Shown: positions 13,884 to 19,088 of the stretch, in pieces
How the letters are laid out: every line of letters starts with the position of its first letter
Numbering within the stretch: position 1 is the stretch's first letter
Virus record (IMG/VR): IMGVR_UViG_3300048030_000132
Span: 1-25,542 of that record
Source of the DNA: a virus
DNA: 25,542 bases
Reading direction: 5' to 3' (one strand)
Made by a program: the position numbers and the translations under genes
Notes under the pieces: generated by a model
Database searches by the model: none
What the model was told of the DNA's origin: nothing
What the model saw: the letters and a program-made list of their open reading frames with translations, nothing else

Positions 13884-14134
13884 CAATTGAAATTTGGGGC
13901 AAGCCAGCTTGTCCATCATGCACAAAGGCAAAACAGTTTTGCGAAAGCAGATCGCTTCCTTATGTGTACAAAGAACTAGGTAAAGACTTTGACAGAGAAG
14001 AAGTGTTTGAAGTATTTCCTACAGCAAGGACATTCCCACAAATTATCGTTGGTGGTAATAAAGTTGGTGGGTATGAAAGTTTATTAGAATATGTTGATAA
14101 CACAGGTTACAACGGCACAGGACATACATTATAA
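13880..14134 (+). CDS. Glutaredoxin
   Basis: 84-aa thioredoxin-fold protein with active-site C11-P-S-C14 after IEIWGKPA and the conserved cis-Pro in TFPQIIVGG, followed by the glutathione-binding GGYESL. The reaction is reduction of disulfides, most likely the C-terminal Cys pair of NrdA, given the operon nrdB-grx (ATGA overlap). CPSC differs from the commonest CPYC, a variation that occurs in phage glutaredoxins. It overlaps the next gene by one base (TAATG). The name grx would suit, but phage symbols vary, so none is given. Confidence 0.93.
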   Translation: MTIEIWGKPACPSCTKAKQFCESRSLPYVYKELGKDFDREEVFEVFPTARTFPQIIVGGNKVGGYESLLEYVDNTGYNGTGHTL

Positions 14135-14421
14135 TGTTAATCGAAGCACCATATAAAATTGGAGATACCGTATCTCTAAAACTAACTTCAGGCGAAGAAA
14201 TCATTGCACGTTTAGATGCAGAAGATTCTAACACCTATACACTTAAAAAGCCTATGGTGCTTATAGCACAATCAGAAGGCTTAGGACTTGCTCCTTTCAT
14301 GTTTTCAGTGTCTCCGGACGGAAAATTTGTAATGAAAGCAAGTGCAGTAAGTTGTTTAGCAGTCACACAAGACGAAATTTCCAAGCAATATACACAACAA
14401 ACTACCGGTATTGTTACTTAA
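14134..14421 (+). CDS. Sm-like fold phage protein, 95 aa
   Basis: The N-terminal half has the strand order and spacing of an Sm1 motif: YKIGDTVSLKLTSGEEIIAR followed by a bend, an acidic turn (LDAEDSNTYTL) and KKPMVLIA. The C-terminal part reads FMFSVSPDGKFVMKASAVSC and then a helix with SKQYTQQTTG. Related small proteins are common in marine T4-like phages; none is characterised to my knowledge. Sm-like rings typically bind RNA, so an RNA-chaperone or DNA-replication accessory role is possible. The Sm assignment is inference from pattern. It overlaps glutaredoxin by one base, so it is expressed with nrdB. Confidence 0.62.
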   Translation: MLIEAPYKIGDTVSLKLTSGEEIIARLDAEDSNTYTLKKPMVLIAQSEGLGLAPFMFSVSPDGKFVMKASAVSCLAVTQDEISKQYTQQTTGIVT

Positions 14422-14424
14422 ATT

Positions 14425-14432
14425 TGTAAATA
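14425..14432 (+). promoter_or_regulatory. Candidate late-type box upstream of the HAD gene
   Basis: TGTAAATA lies 5 bases before a consensus sigma70 -35 box. It may give late expression in tandem with the early promoter, or be chance in AT-rich DNA. Confidence 0.3.
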
Positions 14433-14436
14433 TCGG

Positions 14437-14465
14437 TTGACAAGCCCGCACGAGTATTGTATAAT
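14437..14465 (+). promoter_or_regulatory. Consensus sigma70 promoter for the HAD hydrolase gene
   Basis: TTGACA (14437-14442), 17-base spacer, TATAAT (14460-14465), a full consensus match. AGTATT/AATACT (14453-14458, 14463-14468) form an inverted repeat over the -10 box. The predicted start is near 14472, exactly at an ATG. Confidence 0.88.
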
Positions 14466-14471
14466 ACTAGT

Positions 14472-15095
14472 ATGAATAAGGCAAAAAGAAAAGGCAATAA
14501 ATTGTATAAAGTAATACTCACAGACGCTGATGGCGTACTATTGAACTGGGAATATGCATTTACATGTTGGATGGAACAACATGGACATACGAAAGTAGAA
14601 AATGCAAATTTCATTTATGACATTGGCGAACGTTTTGGAATAACCAAAGAACAAGGCAAACAATTAGTTAAGATTTTTAACGAAAGTGCCGCAATTGGTT
14701 TCCTTCCAGCACTACGTGACGCAATGTATTATGTAAAAAGATTACACGAAGAACACGGATATGTTTTCCGTTGCATTACAAGTCTAAGTTTAGACAAAAA
14801 TGCATACAAACTTCGTAAGATGAATTTGGAGAAACTGTTTGGAAAAACAGCTTTTGAAGAATTAGTTTGTTTAGATACAGGTGCAGACAAAGATGAAGCT
14901 CTTGAACAATATAGAGATTCAGGTTTGTATTGGATTGAAGACAAACTATCTAATGCACAACTTGGTTTAGACTTAGGTTTAAAATCAATACTCATCGAGC
15001 ATGGATTTAATATGAACGATGATATTCCAGAAGGTATGACTAAAGTAACTAACTGGAAAGAAATATACGAAAACATTACAGGAGAAAACGCATGA
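14472..15095 (+). CDS. HAD-superfamily hydrolase
   Basis: HAD motif I is LTDADGVLLNW (D18 nucleophile, D20), motif II is the Ser/Thr in CITSLSLD, and motif IV is the acidic YWIEDKLSNAQLG. A Lys in the region GADKDEAL may serve as motif III. These support a phosphatase or nucleotidase acting on phosphorylated small molecules, and the neighbouring reductase genes suggest nucleotides. The start is open. ATG 14472 sits where transcription is predicted to begin, so its mRNA would be leaderless. TTG 14502 (MYKVILTDADG) has AAAAGG 7 bases upstream and starts close to motif I. Homologues known to me begin near motif I, so the TTG is a serious alternative. Confidence 0.82.
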   Translation: MNKAKRKGNKLYKVILTDADGVLLNWEYAFTCWMEQHGHTKVENANFIYDIGERFGITKEQGKQLVKIFNESAAIGFLPALRDAMYYVKRLHEEHGYVFRCITSLSLDKNAYKLRKMNLEKLFGKTAFEELVCLDTGADKDEALEQYRDSGLYWIEDKLSNAQLGLDLGLKSILIEHGFNMNDDIPEGMTKVTNWKEIYENITGENA

Positions 15096-15268
15096 CATTA
15101 CATGACGAAATCGTACAAGCATTTAATAATTACTTGGCAGAGTCTGAAACATTTGAAGACAAAAGTGTCAAGGCAGCGGCCGCAAGAGCTCGTAAAGCAT
15201 TGGGTGACCTAGGCAAACTTACAAAAGATCGCCGTAAAGAAATCCAAGACAAAAAGAACGCAATGTAA
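15092..15268 (+). CDS. Small basic histone-H1-like protein, 58 aa
   Basis: ATG 15092 overlaps the HAD stop (ATGA), with GGAG at 15081-15084. The translation starts MTLHDEIVQAFNNYLAE and then has an alanine- and lysine-rich helix (KAAAARARKALGDLGKLTKD) and RRKEIQDKKNAM. This Ala/Lys-rich composition resembles bacterial histone-like Hc1 tails and small phage DNA-binding proteins. No structured domain is evident. It probably binds DNA or RNA, inferred from charge only. Stop TAA 15266-15268 overlaps the next ATG by one base. Confidence 0.8.
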   Translation: MTLHDEIVQAFNNYLAESETFEDKSVKAAAARARKALGDLGKLTKDRRKEIQDKKNAM

Positions 15269-15477
15269 TGAGTGGGCAGAGACGCTGGCTCAAATTATGG
15301 GCTAGGACAGTTGGAATGCCCATAGGTATTACAGACGACGATAAGCCAGAATTCCTTCCTATATCACAAGAAGATGTAAGAAGGGCACTGGCTTTTCGCA
15401 CCTTTTGGATCGCGTTACACATTGTAACATGTGCTATGATCATCACAGGAAACGGCAGAACTTTGGGTTGGTGGTAA
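15268..15477 (+). CDS. Small membrane protein, 69 aa
   Basis: Starts at ATG 15268 inside the stop of the previous gene (TAATG). The N terminus is basic and aromatic (MSGQRRWLKLWARTVGM). The C-terminal half contains a single predicted membrane helix (RTFWIALHIVTCAMIITGNG) followed by RTLGWW. Small proteins with the same RTFW-x4-HI-x2-C and NGRTLG-W pattern are seen in other marine myoviruses, from memory. Function unknown. Confidence 0.75.
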   Translation: MSGQRRWLKLWARTVGMPIGITDDDKPEFLPISQEDVRRALAFRTFWIALHIVTCAMIITGNGRTLGWW

Positions 15478-15489
15478 ACTACGCATTTA

Positions 15490-15497
15490 ACTAAATA
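15490..15497 (+). promoter_or_regulatory. Candidate late-type promoter before the 15525 gene
   Basis: ACTAAATA, 27 bases before ATG 15525, the same octamer as at 17356. It sits in the short gap after the small membrane protein gene. Confidence 0.5.
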
Positions 15498-15524
15498 CTT
15501 GTAACAGACAAGGAGATGTTAGTT

Positions 15525-15761
15525 ATGATGTGGGTCGACTACAATATTGACCAAATAGGTGAAAACTTCAAAGTCAAAGGAGACTATGAAGGAGAAGTAA
15601 TGGGTGTTTGTAGAGATGGCACACCTAGAGACCATTGGTTGTATAAACCAGGCGATGTTTTTGTTGTTAACGAACACGGTTGGTTAGTTAAAACAGACGA
15701 AGTAAGTGCTTTAATGCTAAAACACGAAAGTAATAAAAATGAACGTAAACAAGGGCGATAA
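15525..15761 (+). CDS. Phage hypothetical, 78 aa
   Basis: I prefer ATG 15525 because AAGGAG (15510-15515) lies 9 bases before it; the in-frame ATG at 15516 touches the site directly. The protein is compact and beta-like, with Gly, Asp and Trp (DYEGEVMGVCRDGTPRDHW, KPGDVFVVNEHGWLVK), suggesting a small SH3-like barrel, though this is only a visual impression. No membrane segment or signal peptide. It overlaps the next gene by 23 bases. Confidence 0.68.
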   Translation: MMWVDYNIDQIGENFKVKGDYEGEVMGVCRDGTPRDHWLYKPGDVFVVNEHGWLVKTDEVSALMLKHESNKNERKQGR

Positions 15762-16038
15762 AGCAATAATTGTTTTTTCAATTAATCCTAGTAATATAGG
15801 ACGCATTGTTAACGTATCAGAATACATTGGCAAGTTTGAGCAAAACGAACAGTTCGAAGCATTTGGTATGAAGTGTCATTGTGCTGTTCACGATCATTAC
15901 TGGTGGATTGAAGGTGACGACATTGATATACAACTTGGACCAAGTCCTAAAGCATATATTGCTGACAGTTGGTTGCGAAAAATACCAACTACTAAAAAGA
16001 GCAAAAAACTACAAAAAGAACTTGACATTCTAGCATAA
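15739..16038 (+). CDS. Conserved-type phage/bacterial hypothetical, 99 aa
   Basis: ATG 15739 lies within the preceding gene. The protein starts with a strand-rich block (GDKAIIVFSINPSNIGRIVN) and contains C-H-C...HDHYWWIEGDDIDIQL at residues 46-67, then GPSPKAYIADSWLRKIP. The HYWWIE-x-DDIDIQLGP-x-P-x-AYI-x-D-x-WL pattern is familiar from small proteins in phages and bacteria with no assigned role. The last codons contain the -35 box of the tmRNA promoter (16022-16027). Confidence 0.76.
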   Translation: MNVNKGDKAIIVFSINPSNIGRIVNVSEYIGKFEQNEQFEAFGMKCHCAVHDHYWWIEGDDIDIQLGPSPKAYIADSWLRKIPTTKKSKKLQKELDILA

Positions 16039-16052
16039 GAGTGTTATAAATA
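16022..16052 (+). promoter_or_regulatory. Dual promoter for the tmRNA: sigma70 type overlapping a T4 late consensus
   Basis: TTGACA (16022-16027), 17-base spacer, TATAAA (16045-16050). The same bases 16045-16052 read TATAAATA, the exact T4 late promoter. The -35 box lies within the last codons of the upstream gene. Start of transcription near 16057-16059. This would keep the RNA made both early and late. Confidence 0.75.
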
Positions 16053-16057
16053 TACTC

Positions 16058-16343
16058 GTAACGTTGAAGCAATTCAAACGCTATACAGGACCCGGGGGCG
16101 GTACCCGGCGACTCCACCAAAAATACATTCTGCTTACTGTATAGCAGAAGCAACAGGCTGATAAACTGGGAATGTATTTTTGATGGGGTCGAAATAGGAT
16201 CGACTGGTAGTTAATAGGAGAGTGGAGTTGCCCGGATGTAAGCTCGGTTAACGCGAACAAACTTAATAATTGCAAACGCAAATTATTCATTAGCGGCTTA
16301 GGCTGTTACGAGGTAGTTAGGCCTTGTTACCAAACATAGCATT
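16058..16343 (+). ncRNA. ssrA: Circularly permuted (two-piece) tmRNA, alphaproteobacterial type
   Basis: tmRNA rescues stalled ribosomes and adds a degradation tag. Here the acceptor piece comes first and ends at 16119 in CGACTCC-A-CCA. Its T-stem CCGGG/CCCGG (16092-16096, 16104-16108) closes a GGCGGTA loop. The coding piece begins at 16185 with GGGGTCG, which pairs with CGACTCC. The third pair is the G-U that alanyl-tRNA synthetase needs. D-domain GGATCGACTGG follows, and helix P2 can form between 16204-16210 and 16081-16088 with one bulged A. The tag frame runs 16272-16301: GCA AAC GCA AAT TAT TCA TTA GCG GCT TAG, giving ANANYSLAA with the usual LAA end. The exact 5' and 3' ends are estimates. 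The rest of 16039-16495 is promoter, terminator and the next leader. Confidence 0.92.
16119..16181 (+). repeat. Hairpin of the tmRNA intervening segment
   Basis: AAAAATACATTC (16119-16130) and GAATGTATTTTT (16170-16181) are a perfect 12-bp inverted repeat that brings the acceptor 3' end and the coding-piece 5' end together in the precursor. An inner CTGCT/AGCAG pair (16130-16134, 16143-16147) may compete or extend. The segment is expected to be cut out during maturation. Confidence 0.75.
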
Positions 16344-16377
16344 AAAGAGTGTTGTTTTTTAGCAACACTCTTTTTTT
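16344..16377 (+). terminator. Intrinsic terminator after the tmRNA
   Basis: An 11-bp perfect stem AAAGAGTGTTG / CAACACTCTTT with an 8-base loop and seven T residues (16371-16377). It closes the tmRNA unit. Confidence 0.9.
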
Positions 16378-16423
16378 ATACCTGCTCGTTTTTGCACTAA
16401 AAGAGTGCGATAATGATAACTAA

Positions 16424-16462
16424 TAGTGTGAACAACAAATTCCCACCCCAAAGTTCACACTA
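16424..16462 (+). repeat. Inverted repeat in the leader of the outer-membrane-like gene
   Basis: TAGTGTGAAC (16424-16433) and GTTCACACTA (16453-16462) are perfect 10-bp inverted copies around 19 bases. It lies 33 bases before the start of the barrel-like gene and could be an mRNA hairpin or an operator. A weaker repeat GCACT/AGTGC occurs at 16394-16408. No convincing promoter box was found between the terminator and this repeat. Confidence 0.5.
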
Positions 16463-16495
16463 AAAATTTAATAATAATAAAAAAAGGAAATAACA

Positions 16496-17296
16496 ATGCG
16501 TATTCTCGCGACAGCATTTGTGGCCGCAATGGCCGCAACAACAGCAATGGCTGATACACTAATAGTTAGTGAAGCACCTGCGCCAATCCTAAGTGGTGAA
16601 GTTTCTTTAGACTTCGCTGAAAAGGCAAACGAAAACTATGGCGGCACAATGGGTGTCGAACTAGATATCAATGCAGGAGAAATTGCAACTGTTGATTTAG
16701 GTTTTAAAGCAACAGACGGCAATGCTCTAACATTAGACACATGGACAGTAGGTACAGAAGTTAATGGTTTAGGTCTTGCATTTGGTGATGACAATGGCGT
16801 TATGCCAGAAGCTGAAAAGTCAGCATATAGCACACTAGCAACACCGGCAATGACTGAATCATTAGCACTATCTATAGGCGATGCAACAGTTGCAATCGGA
16901 CTAACTGATTGGACCGCAGATGTGTCTGATCTAAGCAACGTACAAGGTGCATATAGTTTTAATATGAATATGATAGATGTTACTGCTATGCTAGACTATA
17001 ATTTAGATTCAGAAAATACTGTACTAGGTGCAGAAGTTGAAGGTTTAGATTTAGGTATGGTTGCACTTGGTGGCGTAATGACATATGACACTGATGCAGA
17101 ATCAATTGGCTACGAAGGTAATGCAAATGTTAACGGTATTACAGCGTATGTCAACGGTGACGATGCAAATAAACTACAGCATGTAGGTGCTGAAGTTGAA
17201 AGAACATTTGCCGAAGCTACATGGACAGCTGGCGTCAACTATGATACTGATGCAGAAGAATTTGCACCAACAGCCGGTGTAAGTTTTAACTTCTAA
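16496..17296 (+). CDS. Secreted outer-membrane beta-barrel (porin-like) protein, 266 aa
   Basis: Begins with a clear Sec signal peptide (MRILATAFVAAMAATTAMA, cleavage expected before DT). The mature part is acidic, has no Cys, and shows many alternating-residue strands separated by short turns (TMGVELDINAGEIATVDLGF, LGLAFGDDNG, ATWTAGVNYDTD). It ends in GVSFNF; a terminal Phe preceded by alternating hydrophobics is the outer-membrane insertion signal used by the BAM machinery. AAAGGAAA lies 7-8 bases before ATG 16496. The gene stands alone between two terminators (16344 and 17315). A phage-made porin-like protein could change surface permeability or mask a receptor; this role is inference. 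The exact family is not recognised. Confidence 0.75.
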   Translation: MRILATAFVAAMAATTAMADTLIVSEAPAPILSGEVSLDFAEKANENYGGTMGVELDINAGEIATVDLGFKATDGNALTLDTWTVGTEVNGLGLAFGDDNGVMPEAEKSAYSTLATPAMTESLALSIGDATVAIGLTDWTADVSDLSNVQGAYSFNMNMIDVTAMLDYNLDSENTVLGAEVEGLDLGMVALGGVMTYDTDAESIGYEGNANVNGITAYVNGDDANKLQHVGAEVERTFAEATWTAGVNYDTDAEEFAPTAGVSFNF

Positions 17297-17314
17297 GTTA
17301 AAAACATAACAAAC

Positions 17315-17352
17315 AAAAAAGGGTTGCTTTCTTGAATTGCAACCCTTTTTTT
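17315..17352 (+). terminator. Intrinsic terminator after the porin-like gene
   Basis: GGGTTGC (17321-17327) and GCAACCC (17339-17345) pair, extended by A6 before and T7 after. The stem is symmetric, so it could act in both directions, but no convergent gene is present. Confidence 0.9.
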
Positions 17353-17355
17353 ATG

Positions 17356-17363
17356 ACTAAATA
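17356..17363 (+). promoter_or_regulatory. Candidate late-type promoter before the 17390 gene
   Basis: ACTAAATA directly after the terminator, 26 bases upstream of ATG 17390. The position right after a terminator strengthens it. Confidence 0.55.
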
Positions 17364-17389
17364 ATGTTAGCATATAAAGGGCAGGGCAA

Positions 17390-17731
17390 ATGCGAGAAAA
17401 ATTACGCAAATGGTTTAACGTCGATAATGTTATCGACGCAAGTGTTGACCTGTTTTTAATATTGTTTGATGTGCTTAGTTCGCCTATCCTAATTGTAATG
17501 AGGTTGGCACGTTTTGTAATAGGAAACTATTTACTGGGCGGCGTAAAGAACAAAATTAAGCGAGTAGCACATTGGACAGAAGGCAAGCATCCATTACTAC
17601 AAATTTGGGTATGGACACTTATAGTATGCGTAGGAGTAGTAATTCTTACATTAATGTGGCTCTTTGGAACAGCGTTTGGAGAGTTCATAATGGAAGAATG
17701 GGGCGATCAAGCATTAAACTTAGATGAATAA
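17390..17731 (+). CDS. Two-segment membrane protein, 113 aa
   Basis: ATG 17390 with AAAGGGCAGGG upstream. It has a short amphipathic N terminus (MREKLRKWFNVDNVIDASVD), a first hydrophobic segment at about residues 20-45 (LFLILFDVLSSPILIVMRLA), a basic loop (GGVKNKIKRVAHWTEGKHP) and a second at about 70-98 (IWVWTLIVCVGVVILTLMWL). The C terminus is acidic. The positive loop suggests it lies in the cytoplasm. The function is not known; lysis or membrane remodelling are possibilities. It precedes the nuclease gene by 12 bases, so the two are likely an operon. Confidence 0.72.
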   Translation: MREKLRKWFNVDNVIDASVDLFLILFDVLSSPILIVMRLARFVIGNYLLGGVKNKIKRVAHWTEGKHPLLQIWVWTLIVCVGVVILTLMWLFGTAFGEFIMEEWGDQALNLDE

Positions 17732-17743
17732 GAGGGAAATAAA

Positions 17744-18235
17744 ATGCAACAAAATGAATATGATGTAAAAGTTATAAAAGTAGTAGACGGTGATACAGTA
17801 GATGTAGATATCGATCTAGGATTTGGAGTAACACTAACAGACGAACGTGTAAGAATTATGGGCATTGATACACCTGAGTCACGCACGAGAGACAAAGTAG
17901 AAGACTTGTTTGGTGAAGCGGCTAAAGCACGATTGAAGGAACTTATGGAAGACGGTGGTAAACTTATTACTACTGAAAACCGTAAAGGAGAAGATATGAA
18001 AGGCAAGTTCGGACGTATCTTAGGAGACTTCAAAGTAGAACGTTTTGAAAACGGTGAGCCAGAACTTGTAACAGATATTCTAATAGAAGAAGGACATGCA
18101 GTAGCATATTTTGGTGGAAGCAAAGAAGAAATACAGCTAAAACACGAAGCAAATAGGCAGAAATTGCTACGTGAAGGCGTGATCAAACAAGAAGATTACG
18201 ATGCGGCTGTTAAATTAATGGAAGAAAAAGGTTGA
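17744..18235 (+). CDS. Thermonuclease (staphylococcal nuclease family)
   Basis: 163-aa protein with the SNase fold. Visible catalytic pattern: D15 and D17 in VVDGDTVDV, R37, D42 and E45 in RVRIMGIDTPESR, and R91 in GKFGRILGDF. These match the Ca2+ site and the two catalytic Arg plus Glu of staphylococcal nuclease. It should cleave DNA or RNA phosphodiesters. There is no obvious signal peptide, so it is likely intracellular and may help break down host nucleic acid. The family is common in T4-like marine phages. Stop codon TGA (18233-18235) overlaps the -35 box of the next promoter. Confidence 0.9.
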   Translation: MQQNEYDVKVIKVVDGDTVDVDIDLGFGVTLTDERVRIMGIDTPESRTRDKVEDLFGEAAKARLKELMEDGGKLITTENRKGEDMKGKFGRILGDFKVERFENGEPELVTDILIEEGHAVAYFGGSKEEIQLKHEANRQKLLREGVIKQEDYDAAVKLMEEKG

Positions 18236-18259
18236 CAAGATCTTAAAAGGTGCTATAAT
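18232..18259 (+). promoter_or_regulatory. Sigma70-type promoter for the HTH-like gene
   Basis: TTGACA (18232-18237), 16-base spacer, TATAAT (18254-18259). Start expected near 18266, at the foot of the hairpin 18266-18291. Confidence 0.8.
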
Positions 18260-18265
18260 ATACAA

Positions 18266-18291
18266 ATACTAAGGAATTAGTATGTTTTTTT
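18266..18291 (+). promoter_or_regulatory. 5'-end hairpin with U-tract (attenuator-like or stabilising)
   Basis: ATACTAA, loop GGAA (GNRA type), TTAGTAT, then a G and seven T. It begins where the transcript should start. The stem is AU-rich and short, so it may be a weak attenuator or a 5' stability element rather than a full terminator. The long leader (to 18318) ends in TTTGGAGG. Confidence 0.45.
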
Positions 18292-18318
18292 AAACCTATA
18301 TTTGGAGGCATAAACATT

Positions 18319-18564
18319 ATGGCATTTACTAAAATTAAAACAAACCAAAAGACCTTTTTAGAATCATATCTTAGAGGCACCGGCAAATCATTGACTTCGG
18401 CAGACGCTAAAGCAAGATTTGGCATTCAGCAACTACCAGCAAGAATGAGTGAACTCAAAGCGGCTGGCTTGAATGTAAAAACATCAGTTGCAACTACTGG
18501 TAAAACACGTTATTCAATTACATCACGTGACGTTACTGGTTCAAGAGCAAAAATGTTTGCATAA
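18319..18564 (+). CDS. Small winged-helix/HTH-like protein, 81 aa
   Basis: Site TTTGGAGG (18301-18308) precedes ATG 18319 by 10 bases. The pattern is helix, short linker, helix, turn, recognition-type helix (SADAKARFGIQQLPARMSEL), then KAAGLNVKTSVATTGKTRYS, a wing-like strand pair. A basic C terminus follows (SRDVTGSRAKMFA). This is the usual layout of short MarR/HTH-type proteins in T4-like marine phages. It may bind DNA as a regulator of phage genes, but the target is unknown. It has a dedicated early-type promoter and a leader hairpin, suggesting tight control. Confidence 0.72.
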   Translation: MAFTKIKTNQKTFLESYLRGTGKSLTSADAKARFGIQQLPARMSELKAAGLNVKTSVATTGKTRYSITSRDVTGSRAKMFA

Positions 18565-18570
18565 AACTGG

Positions 18571-18599
18571 TTGACAACCTACTAAACTCCTGCTATAAT
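18571..18599 (+). promoter_or_regulatory. Sigma70 promoter nested in a terminator hairpin
   Basis: TTGACA (18571-18576), 17-base spacer, TATAAT (18594-18599). The -10 box overlaps the left arm and loop of the inverted repeat at 18584-18630. The transcript should start near 18606, after the left arm. Confidence 0.85.
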
Positions 18600-18634
18600 A
18601 GTTTTACTATTAACAGAATAGCAGGAGTTTTTTT
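18584..18634 (+). terminator. Intrinsic terminator that also holds a promoter and the next gene's ribosome binding site
   Basis: AAACTCCTGCTAT (18584-18596) and ATAGCAGGAGTTT (18618-18630) pair perfectly over 13 bp, followed by T4 more (T-run 18628-18634). An inner AATAGT/ACTATT stem lies in the loop. The right arm contains AGGAG, the binding site for ATG 18635. RNA read from upstream would end here or hide the site; RNA from the nested promoter lacks the left arm and leaves the site free. Confidence 0.85.
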
Positions 18635-19069
18635 ATGACTATGTCACTAGCCCGTGGGCTATCAACTATCAATACAAAAAAGCCTAAACAGAAAAAACTA
18701 ACACAGGCAAAACTAGACAAACTTAGAATTCAATGGCGTCAATATAATAAAGATATGCGGCGCAAGCATTTACATAGTCTTCAATATGATAACTTTGACG
18801 ACTATGTAGCATACACACAAGGTACTGCAAAGCCTAGAAAGCAACAGTCTCGTGGCGTGTATGATCCAAACAAACACGGTCCTTACGTAAGAAAGTCACC
18901 AGATATTCCTAGCATGGGTGACGGTGTAGGTAGCTATGCACCTAGAAAAGAATCACAAAAGTATACAGGCGACCTTATTGTAGGTATCGCAACTATGCAT
19001 AAATCAAATGCAGTACCAGTAATGCGAGGCACAACACAGGCCAAAGACATTGCTAGTATGCGTCGATAA
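18635..19069 (+). CDS. Conserved marine T4-like phage hypothetical, basic, 144 aa
   Basis: ATG 18635 with AGGAG (18622-18626) in the right arm of the hairpin; a second in-frame ATG lies at 18641 (MSLARGLST). The protein is strongly basic (KKPKQKKLTQAKLDKLRIQW) with a middle block (LQYDNFDDYVAYTQGTAKPR) and a conserved-looking C terminus (YTGDLIVGIATMHKSNAVPV). From memory this end is shared with many marine myovirus proteins. There is no enzyme motif or membrane segment. Control by the terminator/promoter structure suggests its expression is specially timed. Confidence 0.8.
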   Translation: MTMSLARGLSTINTKKPKQKKLTQAKLDKLRIQWRQYNKDMRRKHLHSLQYDNFDDYVAYTQGTAKPRKQQSRGVYDPNKHGPYVRKSPDIPSMGDGVGSYAPRKESQKYTGDLIVGIATMHKSNAVPVMRGTTQAKDIASMRR

Positions 19070-19072
19070 ATA
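19065..19072 (+). promoter_or_regulatory. Candidate late-type promoter for the cell-wall hydrolase
   Basis: GATAAATA overlaps the stop codon of the preceding gene and ends 16 bases before ATG 19089. Late expression would suit a lysis gene. Confidence 0.55.
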
Positions 19073-19088
19073 GAGCGAGGGTAAATCA

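Noticed and set aside
16081-16290. Minus-strand open frame across the tmRNA
   Set aside because: The region is explained by paired RNA elements, a promoter and a terminator on the + strand.
17707-18186. Antisense open frame of 159 codons opposite the thermonuclease
   Set aside because: The SNase motifs on the + strand are unambiguous, and the antisense protein is Ser-rich without motif.
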